This document shows, piece after piece, positions 26,535 to 37,208 of a stretch of DNA of 64,000 bases. The stretch is from Pseudomonadota bacterium (GTDB lineage: Bacteria > Desulfobacterota > Desulfobulbia > Desulfobulbales > Desulfurivibrionaceae). A program made the position numbers and the translations under genes. The notes beneath the pieces are model-generated. The model did not search any database, was not told the DNA's origin, and saw only the letters and a program-made list of their open reading frames with translations. The stretch covers positions 135,799 through 199,798 of the forward strand of contig JAHJRQ010000002.1 in the NCBI GenBank assembly GCA_018830485.1, read 5' to 3'. Numbering within the stretch: the stretch's first letter is position 1; the number at the start of each line of letters is the position of its first letter.

Positions 26535-27524
26535 ATGAGTGGATCGGTGAAATTTTCCTTACATCTGGTATGTTCCGCCCTGTGTGTTCTTGCTTTTTTT
26601 CACCCCCCTGCCGCCCAGGCGGAGGTGGTGGACCGCATCATCGCCATTGTCAACGATGATGTCATTACCTTCTCCGACCTCAACCGGGAAGGAGGGGCGC
26701 TGTTTCGCCGGATTACCCAGGAGGCCCCGCCGGAGCAAGTGGAGCGAACCCTGCTGAAGGCCAAGGAGGAAGTGCTTTCCAGTCTTATTGACAGGCTCAT
26801 CGTCGAACAACGGGCCAAGAAGCTCGGAATTTCCGTGGGCGATCCGGAAGTGGACAGCGCCATCGCCAGAATTGTCGAGCGCAACAAAACCACGGCGGAA
26901 AAATTCTGGCAGCAGATGACACTCATGGGCTCCAACGAGCGAGACTACCGGGAGCTCATCCGAAGCCAGATCCTGCAGGAAAGGCTGATCGATTATGAAA
27001 TCCGTTCCCGGGTTGTGGTCAATGAGGAGCGGATCCGTGAATTTTACGAAAAGAATTATACCCAGAAAATAAAAGAAGATGCCTATCATGTCTTGCAGAT
27101 GGGGTTTGTCTGGAAGGAAAACACCCAGGCTGCCAAGGATGATGCCCGACAACGGGCTGAAGAGGCTCGGCGGCAGGTCCTTGCCGGACAGGATTTCCGC
27201 GTGCTTGCCCGGCAGGCATCCGATCTGCCTTCGGCCAAGGACGGCGGAGATATCGGGGTTTTCAGGAAGTCGGAGATGGCGGCTTACATGAAAGCGGGTA
27301 TTGCCGGGCTGCAAGTGGGACAGGTGAGCGCCGTCCAGGAGGCTCCGGACGGGTATCAGTTTTTCAAGCTTCTTTCCGACCGGGGAGATGTGGCTATTCA
27401 GGCTCCCTACGAGACGGTCAAGGAACAGATCCGGCAGCGGCTGTATGAAGATGCGTTGAAAAACCAGTTTGAGCGATGGGTAAAAGAGCTTCGGGATCAG
27501 GCGTATATCAAGAAAATACTTTAG
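26535..27524 (+). CDS. surA: SurA-like periplasmic chaperone / peptidyl-prolyl isomerase
   Basis: In this 329-residue protein a signal peptide (LVCSALCVLAFFHPPAAQA) precedes the SurA N-terminal domain EVVDRIIAIVNDDVITFSDL. One parvulin-type rotamase domain lies at ~175-290 (AYHVLQMGFVWKEN, LARQASDLPSAKDGGDIGVF). E. coli SurA has two parvulin domains, so this is a shorter form. It would escort unfolded outer-membrane proteins to BamA, whose gene is one gene upstream. No clear ribosome site precedes the ATG; a GTG at 26547 is an alternative. Confidence 0.87.
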   Translation: MSGSVKFSLHLVCSALCVLAFFHPPAAQAEVVDRIIAIVNDDVITFSDLNREGGALFRRITQEAPPEQVERTLLKAKEEVLSSLIDRLIVEQRAKKLGISVGDPEVDSAIARIVERNKTTAEKFWQQMTLMGSNERDYRELIRSQILQERLIDYEIRSRVVVNEERIREFYEKNYTQKIKEDAYHVLQMGFVWKENTQAAKDDARQRAEEARRQVLAGQDFRVLARQASDLPSAKDGGDIGVFRKSEMAAYMKAGIAGLQVGQVSAVQEAPDGYQFFKLLSDRGDVAIQAPYETVKEQIRQRLYEDALKNQFERWVKELRDQAYIKKIL

Positions 27525-27558
27525 GCAAGGCCCGTGCCCCATAACCTCAGGAAAAGGG

Positions 27559-28689
27559 ATGTCTCCCATGACCAAGGATTTAACATCCGCTGATGATGCA
27601 ATCGAGCAACCTGCGGCTTTGTCACGATCCGATGAAACCCTTGGCAGCTTTCTAAAAAGACATCGACAAAGCCAGGGGAAAGAGCTTGAGGAAATTGCGA
27701 AAAAGACGCGCATTCATGCCTCAACGCTTCGGGCCATTGAAGAGGACAACCCCAAGGCCCTGCCCGCAGATGTTTTCGCCCGCGGCTTTATAAAAAATTA
27801 TGCGCAGTATCTTGGCCTTGATCCCAATGAAGCCTTGGCCTGGTATCTCGAACAGAATGCCGGAGAAGCCAAGCCGCCGGAAAAGATCAACGTCCAGGAG
27901 GTTCTGGCCGGCGAGGCCATGGCCGAGGTTCAGACATTCCCCTTTGGACGTTTCGTGTTTTTTTTTGTTGTCGTGGGCGTTCTTTTCCTTGCCGGGTATC
28001 TGGTTTTGAATTTCTTGAATTCCTCGGCCCCTCCACCCGATGTTTCGGTGGAGACCAAGGCCCCGGCCGTGGTGCAACCGCAACCGCTGCCCGCCCCGGT
28101 AGCCGACGAACCCCGGGAAACCACCCCCGAGGAAGCAGGTCAACCGGACTCTGTGACGGATGGGGCAGCTCAGCCTCCACCTCCTCCGCTGTCCGGAGCC
28201 GAGAAAACCGGGCCGGAAGGAACCGGGGGGGTATCCGTGCCCGAAAAGGCCGGGAATCTTGCGGAGACCCAGAAGGCTGAAGCGGAGCAATCCCTCGGCG
28301 TCCCAAAACAAACAGATGAGGGCAGATTCGTAATTCTTCCCCGGGCCAGCAAGGAAAAGCCGGGGCAACCCCCCGCATCCCAGGAGTTGGGCAAGCCTGC
28401 GGCCATAGCAACAGTGTCACCGCCGCCTTCGTTGGTGAAGCAACCGGGAATGAATTATGTTCTGGAGGTGAAATTCACCGAGACCACCTGGCTTTCCGTG
28501 CAGATAGACAAGGAAAAGAAAAAGTCCGCCATCTATCAGCCCGGAGATCATTTGGTGTTTCAGGCGGCGAAAAAGATTTCCCTTTTTGTCGGGAACGCCG
28601 GAGGGGTTTCCCTTACCTTGAACGGCAAACCGGTCCCTTCCATCGGCAAGTCAATGGAAAGCGCCCGGGTTTCCTTCCCGATTGAATAG
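27559..28689 (+). CDS. rodZ: RodZ-like helix-turn-helix membrane protein
   Basis: In this 376-residue protein an N-terminal helix-turn-helix (HTH_25) covers ~25-95 (LGSFLKRHRQSQGKELEEIA, TLRAIEEDNPKALPADVFAR). One membrane helix follows at ~135-155 (FVFFFVVVGVLFLAGYLV). A long Pro/Glu/Ala-rich linker leads to a DUF4115 beta domain at the C terminus (VKFTETTWLSVQIDKEKK). RodZ links MreB filaments to the cell-wall machinery and so controls rod shape. ATG 27559 or 27568 could start the protein; ribosome-site spacing fits the second slightly better. Confidence 0.88.
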   Translation: MSPMTKDLTSADDAIEQPAALSRSDETLGSFLKRHRQSQGKELEEIAKKTRIHASTLRAIEEDNPKALPADVFARGFIKNYAQYLGLDPNEALAWYLEQNAGEAKPPEKINVQEVLAGEAMAEVQTFPFGRFVFFFVVVGVLFLAGYLVLNFLNSSAPPPDVSVETKAPAVVQPQPLPAPVADEPRETTPEEAGQPDSVTDGAAQPPPPPLSGAEKTGPEGTGGVSVPEKAGNLAETQKAEAEQSLGVPKQTDEGRFVILPRASKEKPGQPPASQELGKPAAIATVSPPPSLVKQPGMNYVLEVKFTETTWLSVQIDKEKKKSAIYQPGDHLVFQAAKKISLFVGNAGGVSLTLNGKPVPSIGKSMESARVSFPIE

Positions 28690-28703
28690 CCTCGTCCCGG
28701 CGG

Positions 28704-29462
28704 ATGTCCTTGCAGCAAGGGTTGGCCATCGTGCTCCAGGTTAAGGATCACGGGGATTCCGACAAGATTGTCACCCTGTATACCCTCGAGTATGGCAAGA
28801 TTGTGCTTATCGCCAAGGGCGCCAAGCGCAGCAAGAAACGTTTTGTCAACAAGCTGGAGCTGTTTTCCCTCCTCGCCATTCATTTTGCCCCAAGCCGTCA
28901 CAGTTCGCTCATGCGCCTGGATCAGGCCGAATTGCTGAACCCTTTCCCCAGGCTGCGGCAAAACTACGAGCGGTACATCGCAGCCTCCCTGCTGTGCGAG
29001 CTTGTTCTGCACTGGACCCGGGAGCATGACTGTGACGGGGAGCTTTTCCGCTTGCTTGTCTGGGCCTTGGAAGGATTGGCTCTGGCCGGCGGGGCTGTCA
29101 ATCGCACGATTATCTTTTTCCACGTCAAAATGCTGGATATCCTGGGATATCGTCCTGATCTGACAGGCTGCCTTGATTGCGGTTTCCTCGGCGCGCCCGG
29201 GATTGTCTACCGCTTCAGCGCCATGCGCAACGGATTGGTGTGCAGCCGGTGTGAACCCCAGGCCACGGGGAACACCTCCCAACCGCTTTCCATTCAAACC
29301 ATTCAATTGCTGCGCAGGGCTCAGGATATGGAGCAAGGCAAACTGGAACGGCTCCATTTTTCCCCGGCGGCTACCCGTGAGGCTGTTGCCTTGCTGAAAC
29401 GGTACGACACCCATCTTTTGCAGCGGGAGGTGCAGTCCTGGAGTTTTCTGGGCAGAGAGTAA
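28704..29462 (+). CDS. recO: DNA repair protein RecO
   Basis: The protein is 252 residues. An N-terminal OB-fold starts QQGLAIVLQVKDHGDSDKIV. A helical domain follows, carrying a four-cysteine zinc site CLDC (~155) and CSRC (~180). RecO anneals strands and loads RecA with RecR in recombinational repair. Length and zinc motif are normal. It starts 14 bases after rodZ, so it is probably the last gene of that operon; an inverted-repeat region follows. Confidence 0.93.
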   Translation: MSLQQGLAIVLQVKDHGDSDKIVTLYTLEYGKIVLIAKGAKRSKKRFVNKLELFSLLAIHFAPSRHSSLMRLDQAELLNPFPRLRQNYERYIAASLLCELVLHWTREHDCDGELFRLLVWALEGLALAGGAVNRTIIFFHVKMLDILGYRPDLTGCLDCGFLGAPGIVYRFSAMRNGLVCSRCEPQATGNTSQPLSIQTIQLLRRAQDMEQGKLERLHFSPAATREAVALLKRYDTHLLQREVQSWSFLGRE

Positions 29463-29602
29463 CTGTCCAGCAGCACCACATCTGCTTCGCAGTCTCGCTC
29501 TACGCTCGCTTAGCGGTCATCGGCTTGCTCGGGTGCAATAGCACACTTCGCAAGCCTCTTCCGCGCATCTGTGGCAGCAGCGGAGCGGCGCTGCTGAACA
29601 GT
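29462..29602. repeat. Inverted repeat between convergent genes
   Basis: ACTGTCCAGCAGC (29462-29474) pairs with GCTGCTGAACAGT (29590-29602), with one mismatch in 13. About 115 bases of structured, palindrome-rich sequence lie between. It occupies the gap between recO and the convergent flavoprotein gene. It may be a small mobile palindromic element or a long hairpin shared by both transcript ends. Confidence 0.5.
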
Positions 29603-29651
29603 TCCGTCCGGGTGATGCCTTGGGCGGGATAATAGTCCCTGAGCTGATTGC

Positions 29652-30230
29652 TTATTCCGCTTTGATTTTCTCAAGAAGCCAGGCCATGTTGCGTCCCAGG
29701 TCGCGCATGGTTTTCATGCCTTCCTCGTCGTTGGCTACCTCGCCCGGTTCCCTGCCGATGCCGATATTCCAGTACGAGGAGCCCACCACGATCATCTGGC
29801 CGATCAGGAAAAAGGCGTTGAGGGAGTTGAATACCTGGATGGCCCCGGCTCTGCGGACCGCAACCACCCCGGCTCCGGCCTTGCGTTTAAACAGATCGCC
29901 GTTGGCCCGGGAAACCATGCCGCACCGTTCGATCAGAGCCTTCATCCCCGCGGAAACGTCGGCGAAGTAGGTGGGGGATCCCAGGAGAATGCCATCCGCA
30001 GCGATCATCTTGGCGAGACAGTCGTTGATGATGTCCTTTTCCACGGCGCAACGGCTGTCTTTGTTCTTGAAACACTGATAGCAAGCGATGCAGCCTGAAA
30101 TCGGCTGGCCTGACAGCTCCACCAGTTCCGTGTCGATTCCTTGCAGAGACAGCTCTTCCAGCGCGGTATTCAGCAATTTCGCGGTATTTCCTCCCTTGCG
30201 GGCGCTCCCGTTAAAAGCGACGACTTTCAT
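29652..30230 (-). CDS. Flavodoxin-like NAD(P)H-dependent FMN reductase / Fe-S flavoprotein
   Basis: This 192-residue protein starts MKVVAFNGSARKGGNTAKLL, the FMN phosphate-binding loop of the NADPH-dependent FMN reductase family. SGCIACYQCFKNKDSRCAV places cysteines in the compact spacing seen in iron-sulfur flavoproteins and related reductases of anaerobes. GILLGSPTYFADVSAGMKAL is the second flavin loop. It probably moves electrons between a reductant and a small acceptor; the partner is unknown. It is monocistronic and convergent with recO. Confidence 0.85.
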   Translation of the reverse strand: MKVVAFNGSARKGGNTAKLLNTALEELSLQGIDTELVELSGQPISGCIACYQCFKNKDSRCAVEKDIINDCLAKMIAADGILLGSPTYFADVSAGMKALIERCGMVSRANGDLFKRKAGAGVVAVRRAGAIQVFNSLNAFFLIGQMIVVGSSYWNIGIGREPGEVANDEEGMKTMRDLGRNMAWLLEKIKAE

Positions 30231-30389
30231 GGCATTCTCCTCCAGTGTTTCCAGTTCATGGGATAGGGACCTTTGTCCTGCATGGACGCATGGGTGTCTG
30301 CCTCGGTATTGTAATCGAGAATGGAAGGGGGGGAAAGAGAATCGGAAAAAAACCAGCCGGAAAGGACTCCCTGCCGGTGCGGGGCAAAG

Positions 30390-30770
30390 AATTTATTTCC
30401 GGCAGCAGGACCTTGCCGTTCCGGTATACCAACTGTCCCAGAGATACGCATCTTCCCTCCGTTGGGCGATTATCCGTAAGGCATGGCGCCCCGGATAGAG
30501 CATGGCCATCCGCACTCCCCCGGTCCGTGGTAAAAGTCCACCATCTCGGTCAGGGTGTGGACGTTGGCCTGGGTTAAAGAGCCTGCGGCAAATCATGGCG
30601 ATCAACCAGAGCCCGGTAGGCCGTGTCTGCCTTGACAACCGCGACTCTTTCCGGGGGGCCGACCTCCAGCACGGAAAAATTCGGGCCATTGCCGGTGTTG
30701 GCGAAAACGGGTGCTGCTGTCTGTTTGCGAGTCCGTGTCTTTATTTGTGGTTGTGGAGAATTTTTAGGCA
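30390..30770 (-). pseudogene. Degraded small gene (fragments in three frames)
   Basis: Protein-like stretches follow each other in order on the minus strand but in different frames. The first, from ATG 30770, is NFSVLEVGPPERVAVVKADT continuing to LVDRHDLPQAL-stop. Then come QANVHTLTEMVDFYHG, then RMAMLYPGRHALRI, then LVYRNGKVLLPEI. Together they read like one ~125-residue protein broken by several shifts and a stop. I recognise no family. The rest of the 30231-30898 gap shows nothing else. Confidence 0.4.
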
Positions 30771-30898
30771 TGGAAGTGCATGGGGTAGTATTTGCGGCCA
30801 AGAGAGTTTTGTCTTTACTGCCATGAGAAACAAAGGTTTTGGCTCCGGTCATCTCCGGGAAAATCGGTTTTAAATCCGGGCAAGATCGCAAGCCGTCC

Positions 30899-30927
30899 TT
30901 GACTGTGGCTTGAAAGTTGGTTATTTT
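30899..30927 (+). promoter_or_regulatory. Promoter of tRNA-Leu
   Basis: TTGACT (30899-30904), a 17-base spacer and TATTTT (30922-30927) end 11 bases before the mature tRNA 5' end. Confidence 0.65.
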
Positions 30928-30938
30928 TCCATGTTCAA

Positions 30939-31022
30939 GCGAGAGTGGCGGAATTGGTAGACGCACTGGTCTTAGGAACCAGCGCCTTTGGTATGGGGGT
31001 TCGACTCCCCCCTCTCGCACCA
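30939..31022 (+). tRNA. tRNA-Leu (anticodon UAG)
   Basis: The acceptor stem GCGAGAG pairs with CTCTCGC, followed by A and an encoded CCA. The anticodon stem-loop is CTGGT-CTTAGGA-ACCAG, giving anticodon TAG. The variable arm is long and the T-arm GGGGG-TTCGACT-CCCCC is present, as expected for a class II leucine tRNA of 84 bases including CCA. Confidence 0.96.
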
Positions 31023-31157
31023 CAGGGAAAACAGCTCCCGCATCAATGCCGGAGTACAGGTTGATATCTTATCCGTACCGTGGAAGCAGGACCCAGAAAA
31101 ACGGTTTTCACGGTATGACCGTGTTGTTGAAAATGTTTTAAACAAGGAAGGTGTTGC

Positions 31158-32474
31158 ATGCAGATCAATGTCGAAGACGTAAGTTCGCTTACCAAAAAAA
31201 TGATCATAACCCTGCCTAAAGCGCAGGTTTCCCAGGAACTGGAGTCCGCCTACAAGAAACTGAACTCCGAAGTATCGCTCAAAGGGTTCCGCAAGGGCAA
31301 GGTGCCTCGGCAGGTTCTTGAGAAAAATTACCGGCCCAAGGTTGAGTACGAGGTGGCGGAAAAATTGATCCAGGATACCTACTTTGACGCCTTGGAGAAA
31401 AGCAAGATCGACGCGGTGGTGCATCCGGATATCCGCGAGCAGAAATTTGTCGGGGACGGCACCTTTGCGTATACCGCGGAAGTGGATATCCGGCCTCAGT
31501 TTGAATTGGCCGAGTACAAGGGGCTTGAGATCGAACAGACCGCGCTTGAGGTGACGGACGAGGAAATCTCCCTGGAGCTTGAGGCGCTGCGCAAGCAGAT
31601 AGCCCCCCTGCAAAGCGTTGAAGGCCGCGCCATCGAGAAGGGGCACCTGGCCGTGGTTGATTTTCAGGGCTACCATAACGGCAACCCCATCAAGCAGGTG
31701 GTCGGAGAAAATTATTCGGTTGATGTGGGCTCCGGCCAGTACGGCAAAGAGTTTGAGGAGAAACTCCTTGGTTTGAAAAAAGGCGAGGAGGCTTCCCAGG
31801 AGATAAATTTTCCCGAGAATTTCGCCAATCCGATCCTGGCGGGCAAGAAGGTGGAGTTCAAGATCAATGTCAAGGATGTCAAGGAACGGGTGCTGCCTGC
31901 CCTGGACGATGAATTCGCCAAGGAAGTAGGCAATGAGTTTGCCGATCTGGAGGCGCTTACAACCCATATCCGCGAGAAAAAGCTGCAGGCCAAGAAGGAC
32001 GGCCAGCGGGGCGATCTCACCGACAAGCTGATGCGGGTGCTGATCGAAACCCATGACTTCGAGATTCCGCCCCGGCTGGTGGCCTATGAAATAGAGGCCA
32101 TGATCAAGGAGCTCGAGAGCAATCTGGAGCGGCAGGGGATGACCCTGGAAGCGGCCGGGTTAAACCGGGATGCCTTGGTCGAACAGTACAAGCTTGCCGC
32201 CCAGTCTCGGGTCAAGGGTGATTTTCTTTTGAAGAAGGTGGCGGAAAAGGAAGGGCTCAAGCTGGAAAATGAAGACATCGACAGAGGCTTTAAGCGCATC
32301 TCCGAGCAATACAACATGCCGGTCAGCGAAGTGAAGAAGTTTTTTTCCAGCAGGGATGATCTCCTCCCCTTCATGGCGGAGTTGTTGAACGAGAAAATTC
32401 TGACCTTCCTGCTTGACGCAGCCAAGATGAAAATCGTGCCGGCCGCTGCCACGGGCGTGAGTGATCCCCAGTAA
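31158..32474 (+). CDS. tig: Trigger factor
   Basis: This 438-residue protein is the ribosome-bound chaperone and prolyl isomerase for nascent chains. The N-terminal ribosome-binding domain has the signature [12 protein letters not shown] at ~40. The FKBP-type domain (~160-245; [17 protein letters not shown]) and the helical C-terminal arms follow. The start is backed by AAGGAAGG. It is the first gene of tig-clpP-clpX-lon, the standard protein-quality set. A small CACGGT/ACCGTG hairpin precedes the ribosome site at 31109-31123. Confidence 0.96.
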   Translation: MQINVEDVSSLTKKMIITLPKAQVSQELESAYKKLNSEVSLKGFRKGKVPRQVLEKNYRPKVEYEVAEKLIQDTYFDALEKSKIDAVVHPDIREQKFVGDGTFAYTAEVDIRPQFELAEYKGLEIEQTALEVTDEEISLELEALRKQIAPLQSVEGRAIEKGHLAVVDFQGYHNGNPIKQVVGENYSVDVGSGQYGKEFEEKLLGLKKGEEASQEINFPENFANPILAGKKVEFKINVKDVKERVLPALDDEFAKEVGNEFADLEALTTHIREKKLQAKKDGQRGDLTDKLMRVLIETHDFEIPPRLVAYEIEAMIKELESNLERQGMTLEAAGLNRDALVEQYKLAAQSRVKGDFLLKKVAEKEGLKLENEDIDRGFKRISEQYNMPVSEVKKFFSSRDDLLPFMAELLNEKILTFLLDAAKMKIVPAAATGVSDPQ

Positions 32475-32494
32475 CTTCTTCAAGGAGCAAATGT

Positions 32495-33115
32495 ATGAAT
32501 CTCGTCCCCATGGTTGTTGAACAGAGCCCCCGCGGAGAGCGGGCCTATGATATCTATTCCCGGCTGCTGAAGGAGCGGATTATTTTTTTGGGATCGGCCA
32601 TCAATGACGATATAGCAAACATCATCATCGCCCAGATCCTTTTTTTGGAGGCCGACGATCCGGACAAGGACATCACCTTTTATATCAACTCCCCGGGCGG
32701 CGTCGTGACATCAGGCATGGCGATCTATGATACAATGCACTATGTGAAGTGTGATATCGCCACCCTGTGCATGGGGCAGGCTGCCAGCATGGGCGCGGTG
32801 CTCCTTGCCGCCGGCACCGAGGGCAAAAGGTATGCGCTGCCGAATTCCCGGATCATGCTGCACCAGCCCATGGGCGGCTTTCAGGGGCAGGCTTCCGACA
32901 TTGATATTCATGCCAAGGAGATTCTGCGGATGCGGCAGACCCTGAATAGCATTCTTGCCCATCATACCAAGCAAAAGCTCAAGAAGATTCAAGTTGACAC
33001 GGACCGGGATTTTTTCATGGGAGCCGAAGAAGCCAAAGCCTATGGCGTTATCGACAAGGTGCTGGTGAAACGGGCGAATCCTGAAGAGGAGAATAGTCAT
33101 GGCAAAAGATCATAA
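32495..33115 (+). CDS. clpP: ATP-dependent Clp protease proteolytic subunit
   Basis: This 206-residue protein has the serine nucleophile in [14 protein letters not shown] (~98), the histidine in [10 protein letters not shown] (~123) and an aspartate further on complete the triad. It forms the tetradecameric barrel that ClpX feeds. ATG 32495 follows AAGGAG; an ATG four bases earlier is out of frame. Its end overlaps the clpX start by 17 bases, giving translational coupling. Confidence 0.97.
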   Translation: MNLVPMVVEQSPRGERAYDIYSRLLKERIIFLGSAINDDIANIIIAQILFLEADDPDKDITFYINSPGGVVTSGMAIYDTMHYVKCDIATLCMGQAASMGAVLLAAGTEGKRYALPNSRIMLHQPMGGFQGQASDIDIHAKEILRMRQTLNSILAHHTKQKLKKIQVDTDRDFFMGAEEAKAYGVIDKVLVKRANPEEENSHGKRS

Positions 33116-34364
33116 CGGCGAAGTGGAAGTCACCTGCTCGTTTTGCGGAAAAAGCCAGGATGAGGTCAAGAAGCTGATCGCCGGGCCGACGGTCTATATC
33201 TGCAACGAGTGCATCGACCTGTGCAACGAGATCGTCAGCGAGGATAGGCAGCAGGCGCTGGAATCGCAATTGGAGGCTTCGACCCTCAAGCCCTATGACA
33301 TCAAGGCCCATCTTGATGAATATGTCATCGGCCAGGAACAGGCCAAGAAGGTTCTTGCCGTCGCGGTGCACAATCACTACAAGCGCATCGAGGCCCAGGG
33401 AAGCACCGACGGCAGCGAGGTGGAACTGCAGAAGAGCAATATTCTGCTGGTCGGACCCACGGGCAGCGGCAAGACGCTGCTGGCCCAGACCCTGGCCAAG
33501 ATCCTCAATGTTCCCTTTGCCATGGCCGACGCCACCACCCTGACCGAGGCCGGGTATGTGGGTGAGGATGTGGAAAATATTCTGGTTAATCTGCTTCAGG
33601 CCGCGGACCACGATATCCAGCGGGCCAGCCGCGGCATCATCTATATCGATGAAATCGACAAGATCGCCCGGAAATCCGACAGCGCCTCCATCACCCGCGA
33701 TGTCTCCGGCGAAGGGGTGCAGCAGGCCCTGCTGAAGATCATCGAAGGAACGGTGGCCAGTGTTCCGCCCAAGGGCGGACGCAAGCATCCCCAACAGGAA
33801 TACATCAAGATCGATACCACCAATATCCTCTTTATCTGCGGCGGGGCCTTTGTCGGCCTGGACGGCGTGATCAAGCAGCGGACCGGCACCAAGTCCATGG
33901 GCTTTGGCGCCAAGGTCGTGGGCAAGCCGAAGAAGTCGGTGGGGGATATTCTGGCCCAGGTGCAGGCGGAAGACCTCCTGCGCTTTGGCCTGATTCCGGA
34001 GCTGGTCGGTCGTTTGCCCGTGGTGGCGACCATGGAGGAACTGGATGAAGAGGACATGGTCCGCGTTCTCCGGATGCCGAAGAACGCCCTGACCAAGCAG
34101 TACGAGCGTCTTTTCGCCTTTGACAATATCCGGCTGCGCTTCACCGAGGGCGCGCTCAAGGCCATCGCCCAGCAGGCGATCAAGAGAAAGTCCGGGGCGC
34201 GAGGCTTGCGTACGGTCATGGAGCGGGCCATGCTCGACATCATGTACGAATTGCCCTCCAAGGAAAACGTGCGGGAATGCGTGATCAGCGAGCAGGTGGT
34301 GCTGAACGGAGATTATCCGGTGATTTTGTACGATAACGACCTGGAATCAAAGAAAAGCGCCTGA
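33099..34364 (+). CDS. clpX: Clp protease ATPase subunit ClpX
   Basis: In this 421-residue protein an N-terminal zinc-binding domain with CSFC and CNECIDLC recognises adaptors and substrates. The AAA+ core has Walker A GPTGSGKT (~120), Walker [12 protein letters not shown] (~185), and the sensor regions near [16 protein letters not shown]. It unfolds tagged proteins and threads them into ClpP, encoded just upstream with overlap. The ribosome site GAGGAG lies within clpP. Confidence 0.97.
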   Translation: MAKDHNGEVEVTCSFCGKSQDEVKKLIAGPTVYICNECIDLCNEIVSEDRQQALESQLEASTLKPYDIKAHLDEYVIGQEQAKKVLAVAVHNHYKRIEAQGSTDGSEVELQKSNILLVGPTGSGKTLLAQTLAKILNVPFAMADATTLTEAGYVGEDVENILVNLLQAADHDIQRASRGIIYIDEIDKIARKSDSASITRDVSGEGVQQALLKIIEGTVASVPPKGGRKHPQQEYIKIDTTNILFICGGAFVGLDGVIKQRTGTKSMGFGAKVVGKPKKSVGDILAQVQAEDLLRFGLIPELVGRLPVVATMEELDEEDMVRVLRMPKNALTKQYERLFAFDNIRLRFTEGALKAIAQQAIKRKSGARGLRTVMERAMLDIMYELPSKENVRECVISEQVVLNGDYPVILYDNDLESKKSA

Positions 34365-34408
34365 GTCGGCGATACGTCCCTTAACCCATCACGGTTGCAT
34401 TGAATATT

Positions 34409-36820
34409 ATGGCTGAGCTTGATCCCCAACAGGTAGTTGCCTATCCGATGATGCCCTTGCGTGATATCGTGATTTTCCCCTACATGGTGGCGCCCCTGGT
34501 GGTTGGCCGGGAGCGTTCCATAAAGGCCCTTGAAGAGGCGATGGCCAAGCGCTCCGAGATCTTTCTTGTGACCCAGAAGGATGCGGCCGAGGACGATCCC
34601 ACCGAGGAGAGCGTGCACGCGGTGGGGACCATTGCCACGGTCATGCAGTTGCTCCGTCTGCCGGACGGCACGATCAAGGCCCTGGTTGAAGGCAAGAGAA
34701 GGGGCAGGATCATGAAGCACCTGCCCAATGCCGACTACTTTGTCGTCCAGCTATCAGGCGGAGAGGCGGAGGATGGCGGTGGCCTTGAAGCAACAGCCTA
34801 TGTGCGGGAGATCCAGGCAAGTTTCAAGGAGTATGTCAAATACAACAAAAAGGTGCCGGCCGAGGTTATCAAATCCTTGGCCCGCATTGAGAATCCTGCA
34901 AAGTTTGTCGATGTCCTGGCCGCGCATCTTCCCCTGAATGTGCGGGAAAAACAGGGGATTCTGGAGAATTTTTCCGTTGTTGCGCGGCTGGAGCAGGTGT
35001 TGGCCCTTATCCATAAGGAAATTGAAATCGCCGAGCTTGAGGAGGTTATCCGGGCCCGGGTGAAGAAAAAAATGGATAAGACCCAGAAGGATTATTTTCT
35101 TGCCGAGCAACTGCGCGCTATCCAGAAAGAGATGGGGGGGGGTGAGGAGGCCTCGTCCGAGCTTGAGGGGCTGGGCAAGACGATTCAGGAGAAAAACCTG
35201 CCCGAGACGGCTCGCGCCAAGCTGGGGCAGGAATTCAAGAAGCTGAAGATGATGCCGGCCATGTCCGCCGAAGCCACGGTGGTCCGCAATTATATCGACT
35301 GCATCCTGAGCCTCCCTTGGCAGGAAAAGACCGAAGAGAAGATCGATGTCCTAGCGGCGGAGAAAATCCTTGCCCAGGACCATCATGGTCTGTTGAAGCC
35401 CAAGGAGCGGATCCTTGAGTATCTAGCCGTGCAGGCCCAGGTTGAGAAGATCAAGGGGCCGATTCTCTGCCTGGTTGGCCCGCCTGGGGTGGGGAAAACC
35501 TCGTTGTGCAAGTCCCTGGCCCGCGCCATGGGGCGCAAATTCGTCCGGCTCTCCCTTGGCGGGGTGCGTGACGAGGCTGAGATCCGGGGCCACCGCCGTA
35601 CCTATATCGGGGCCTTGCCCGGCAAGATTATTCAGTCAATGCAAAAGGCCAGGGTGGTGAATCCGGTCATCTGTCTCGATGAGGTGGACAAGATGAGCAT
35701 GGATTTCCGGGGGGATCCTTCCGCCGCCCTGCTGGAAGTGCTGGATCCGGAGCAGAACGTCGCTTTTAACGACCATTATCTCGATCTGGACTACGATCTC
35801 TCCGGAGTTTTTTTCGTGACCACCGCCAACAATCTCCATGCCATCCCGGCCCCGCTCCAGGACCGGATGGAGGTGATCAAGCTCACCGGCTATACGGAAG
35901 AGGATAAACTGCACATCGCCCAGGGTTTCCTTGTCCCGAAACAGTTGGAGGCCAACGGCTTCGGCCGGGAGGACATTACCTTCAACGATGCGGCGATCCT
36001 GGAGATTATCCGGAGATACACCCGGGAGGCTGGGGTGCGCAATCTTGAGCGCAGTATTGCCTCGGTCTGCCGCAAGGTGGCCCGGGACCGGCAAAAGAAA
36101 AAGACGGACAAGCGATACCGGCTCAACGATGCGGCCATTGCCAAGTATCTGGGCGGAGTCAGGTACCGTTTCGGCCTGGCCGAGGAGCGGGATAAAATCG
36201 GGCTTACCACCGGCCTGGCCTGGACAGAGGTGGGAGGCGAGCTGCTGCAGATCGAAACCGCCCTGATGCCCGGAAAGGGCAATCTCACCGTAACCGGAAA
36301 ACTCGGCGATGTCATGCAGGAGTCCGCCCAGGCGGCCTTGAGCTATGTGCGGACCCGTGCCATGCAGCTTGGCCTGCTGCCGGATTTTTATCAGAAGCTG
36401 GATATCCATATCCATGTGCCGGAGGGGGCTATTCCCAAGGATGGGCCTTCGGCGGGGATTACCATGGCGACCTCGATGGTTTCCGCCTTGCTTCAGCTTC
36501 CGGTCCGGAGGGATATTGCCATGACCGGCGAGATTACCTTGCGCGGCAGGGTTCTGCCCATTGGCGGACTCACCGAAAAGCTCCTTGCCGCGCGACGGGG
36601 CAATATCAAGCATGTCCTGATCCCCCGGGACAATGAAGCGGATCTGAACGAAATTCCCGCCAAGATCCTGAAGGGGCTCACCGTGGAACTGGTTGAGCAT
36701 GTGGACGAAGTGCTGGTCAAGGCTTTGGTGCTCAAGGACGGGGAAGGTCTTTTCAAGGATATCCCCTTTGGCGGTTTTGGCGTGGAAGGGGTGCTTCCCG
36801 CAAGCAAGGTGGCGCATTAG
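34409..36820 (+). CDS. lon: ATP-dependent protease Lon
   Basis: In this ~803-residue protein an N-terminal substrate domain starts [20 protein letters not shown]. The AAA+ domain has Walker [10 protein letters not shown] (~360). The C-terminal protease has the catalytic Ser in [15 protein letters not shown] (~680) and the Lys about 43 residues later in [12 protein letters not shown]. It degrades damaged and regulatory proteins. ATG 34409 is used; a TTG nine bases upstream is possible. Neither has a strong ribosome site. Confidence 0.96.
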   Translation: MAELDPQQVVAYPMMPLRDIVIFPYMVAPLVVGRERSIKALEEAMAKRSEIFLVTQKDAAEDDPTEESVHAVGTIATVMQLLRLPDGTIKALVEGKRRGRIMKHLPNADYFVVQLSGGEAEDGGGLEATAYVREIQASFKEYVKYNKKVPAEVIKSLARIENPAKFVDVLAAHLPLNVREKQGILENFSVVARLEQVLALIHKEIEIAELEEVIRARVKKKMDKTQKDYFLAEQLRAIQKEMGGGEEASSELEGLGKTIQEKNLPETARAKLGQEFKKLKMMPAMSAEATVVRNYIDCILSLPWQEKTEEKIDVLAAEKILAQDHHGLLKPKERILEYLAVQAQVEKIKGPILCLVGPPGVGKTSLCKSLARAMGRKFVRLSLGGVRDEAEIRGHRRTYIGALPGKIIQSMQKARVVNPVICLDEVDKMSMDFRGDPSAALLEVLDPEQNVAFNDHYLDLDYDLSGVFFVTTANNLHAIPAPLQDRMEVIKLTGYTEEDKLHIAQGFLVPKQLEANGFGREDITFNDAAILEIIRRYTREAGVRNLERSIASVCRKVARDRQKKKTDKRYRLNDAAIAKYLGGVRYRFGLAEERDKIGLTTGLAWTEVGGELLQIETALMPGKGNLTVTGKLGDVMQESAQAALSYVRTRAMQLGLLPDFYQKLDIHIHVPEGAIPKDGPSAGITMATSMVSALLQLPVRRDIAMTGEITLRGRVLPIGGLTEKLLAARRGNIKHVLIPRDNEADLNEIPAKILKGLTVELVEHVDEVLVKALVLKDGEGLFKDIPFGGFGVEGVLPASKVAH

Positions 36821-36907
36821 CAGCGGTGCTTGCTGTCCGTGCAGACAGGAAGCGGGGTAAGCGTAGGTTCAGCGGTTTTTATTTTTGGCCTTCGGTAAGT
36901 TTTTTGC

Positions 36908-36937
36908 TTGACGGATTATGGGTGGCAAGGGTATATC
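36908..36937 (+). promoter_or_regulatory. Promoter of tRNA-Val/tRNA-Asp
   Basis: TTGACG (36908-36913), an 18-base spacer and TATATC (36932-36937) stand 17 bases before tRNA-Val. Confidence 0.65.
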
Positions 36938-36954
36938 TTGCCACACTTCATGTG

Positions 36955-37030
36955 GGGCGAATAGCTCAGCTGGGAGAGCATCGGCCTTACAAGCCGAGGG
37001 TCACAGGTTCGATCCCTGTTTCGCCCACCA
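36955..37030 (+). tRNA. tRNA-Val (anticodon UAC)
   Basis: The 76-base gene has acceptor stem GGGCGAA/TTCGCCC, D-arm GCTC...GAGC, anticodon arm TCGGC-CTTACAA-GCCGA (anticodon TAC) and T-arm ACAGG-TTCGATC-CCTGT, with an encoded CCA. tRNA-Asp follows after five bases, so they share a transcript. Confidence 0.97.
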
Positions 37031-37035
37031 CAAGA

Positions 37036-37112
37036 GGAGTGGTAGTTCAGTTGGTTAGAATACCGGCCTGTCACGCCGGGGGTCGCGGGTTCGAGCCCCG
37101 TCCACTCCGCCA
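37036..37112 (+). tRNA. tRNA-Asp (anticodon GUC)
   Basis: The 77-base gene has acceptor stem GGAGTGG/CCACTCC with G discriminator and encoded CCA, and anticodon arm CCGGC-CTGTCAC-GCCGG (anticodon GTC). It is followed directly by a factor-independent terminator. Confidence 0.97.
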
Positions 37113-37122
37113 TAAAAAAAAT

Positions 37123-37159
37123 AAAGGGATTAGCCAAGCAAGCTAATCCCTTTTTTTTT
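37123..37159 (+). terminator. Rho-independent terminator after tRNA-Asp
   Basis: AAAGGGATTAG (37123-37133) and CTAATCCCTTT (37143-37153) form an 11-bp stem with a 9-base loop, followed by an unbroken T-tract to 37159. Confidence 0.9.
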
Positions 37160-37208
37160 GAATTCAATCAATTTGGTTCAAATTCCCGGTTTTCCTTGGA
37201 GCAAGAGC

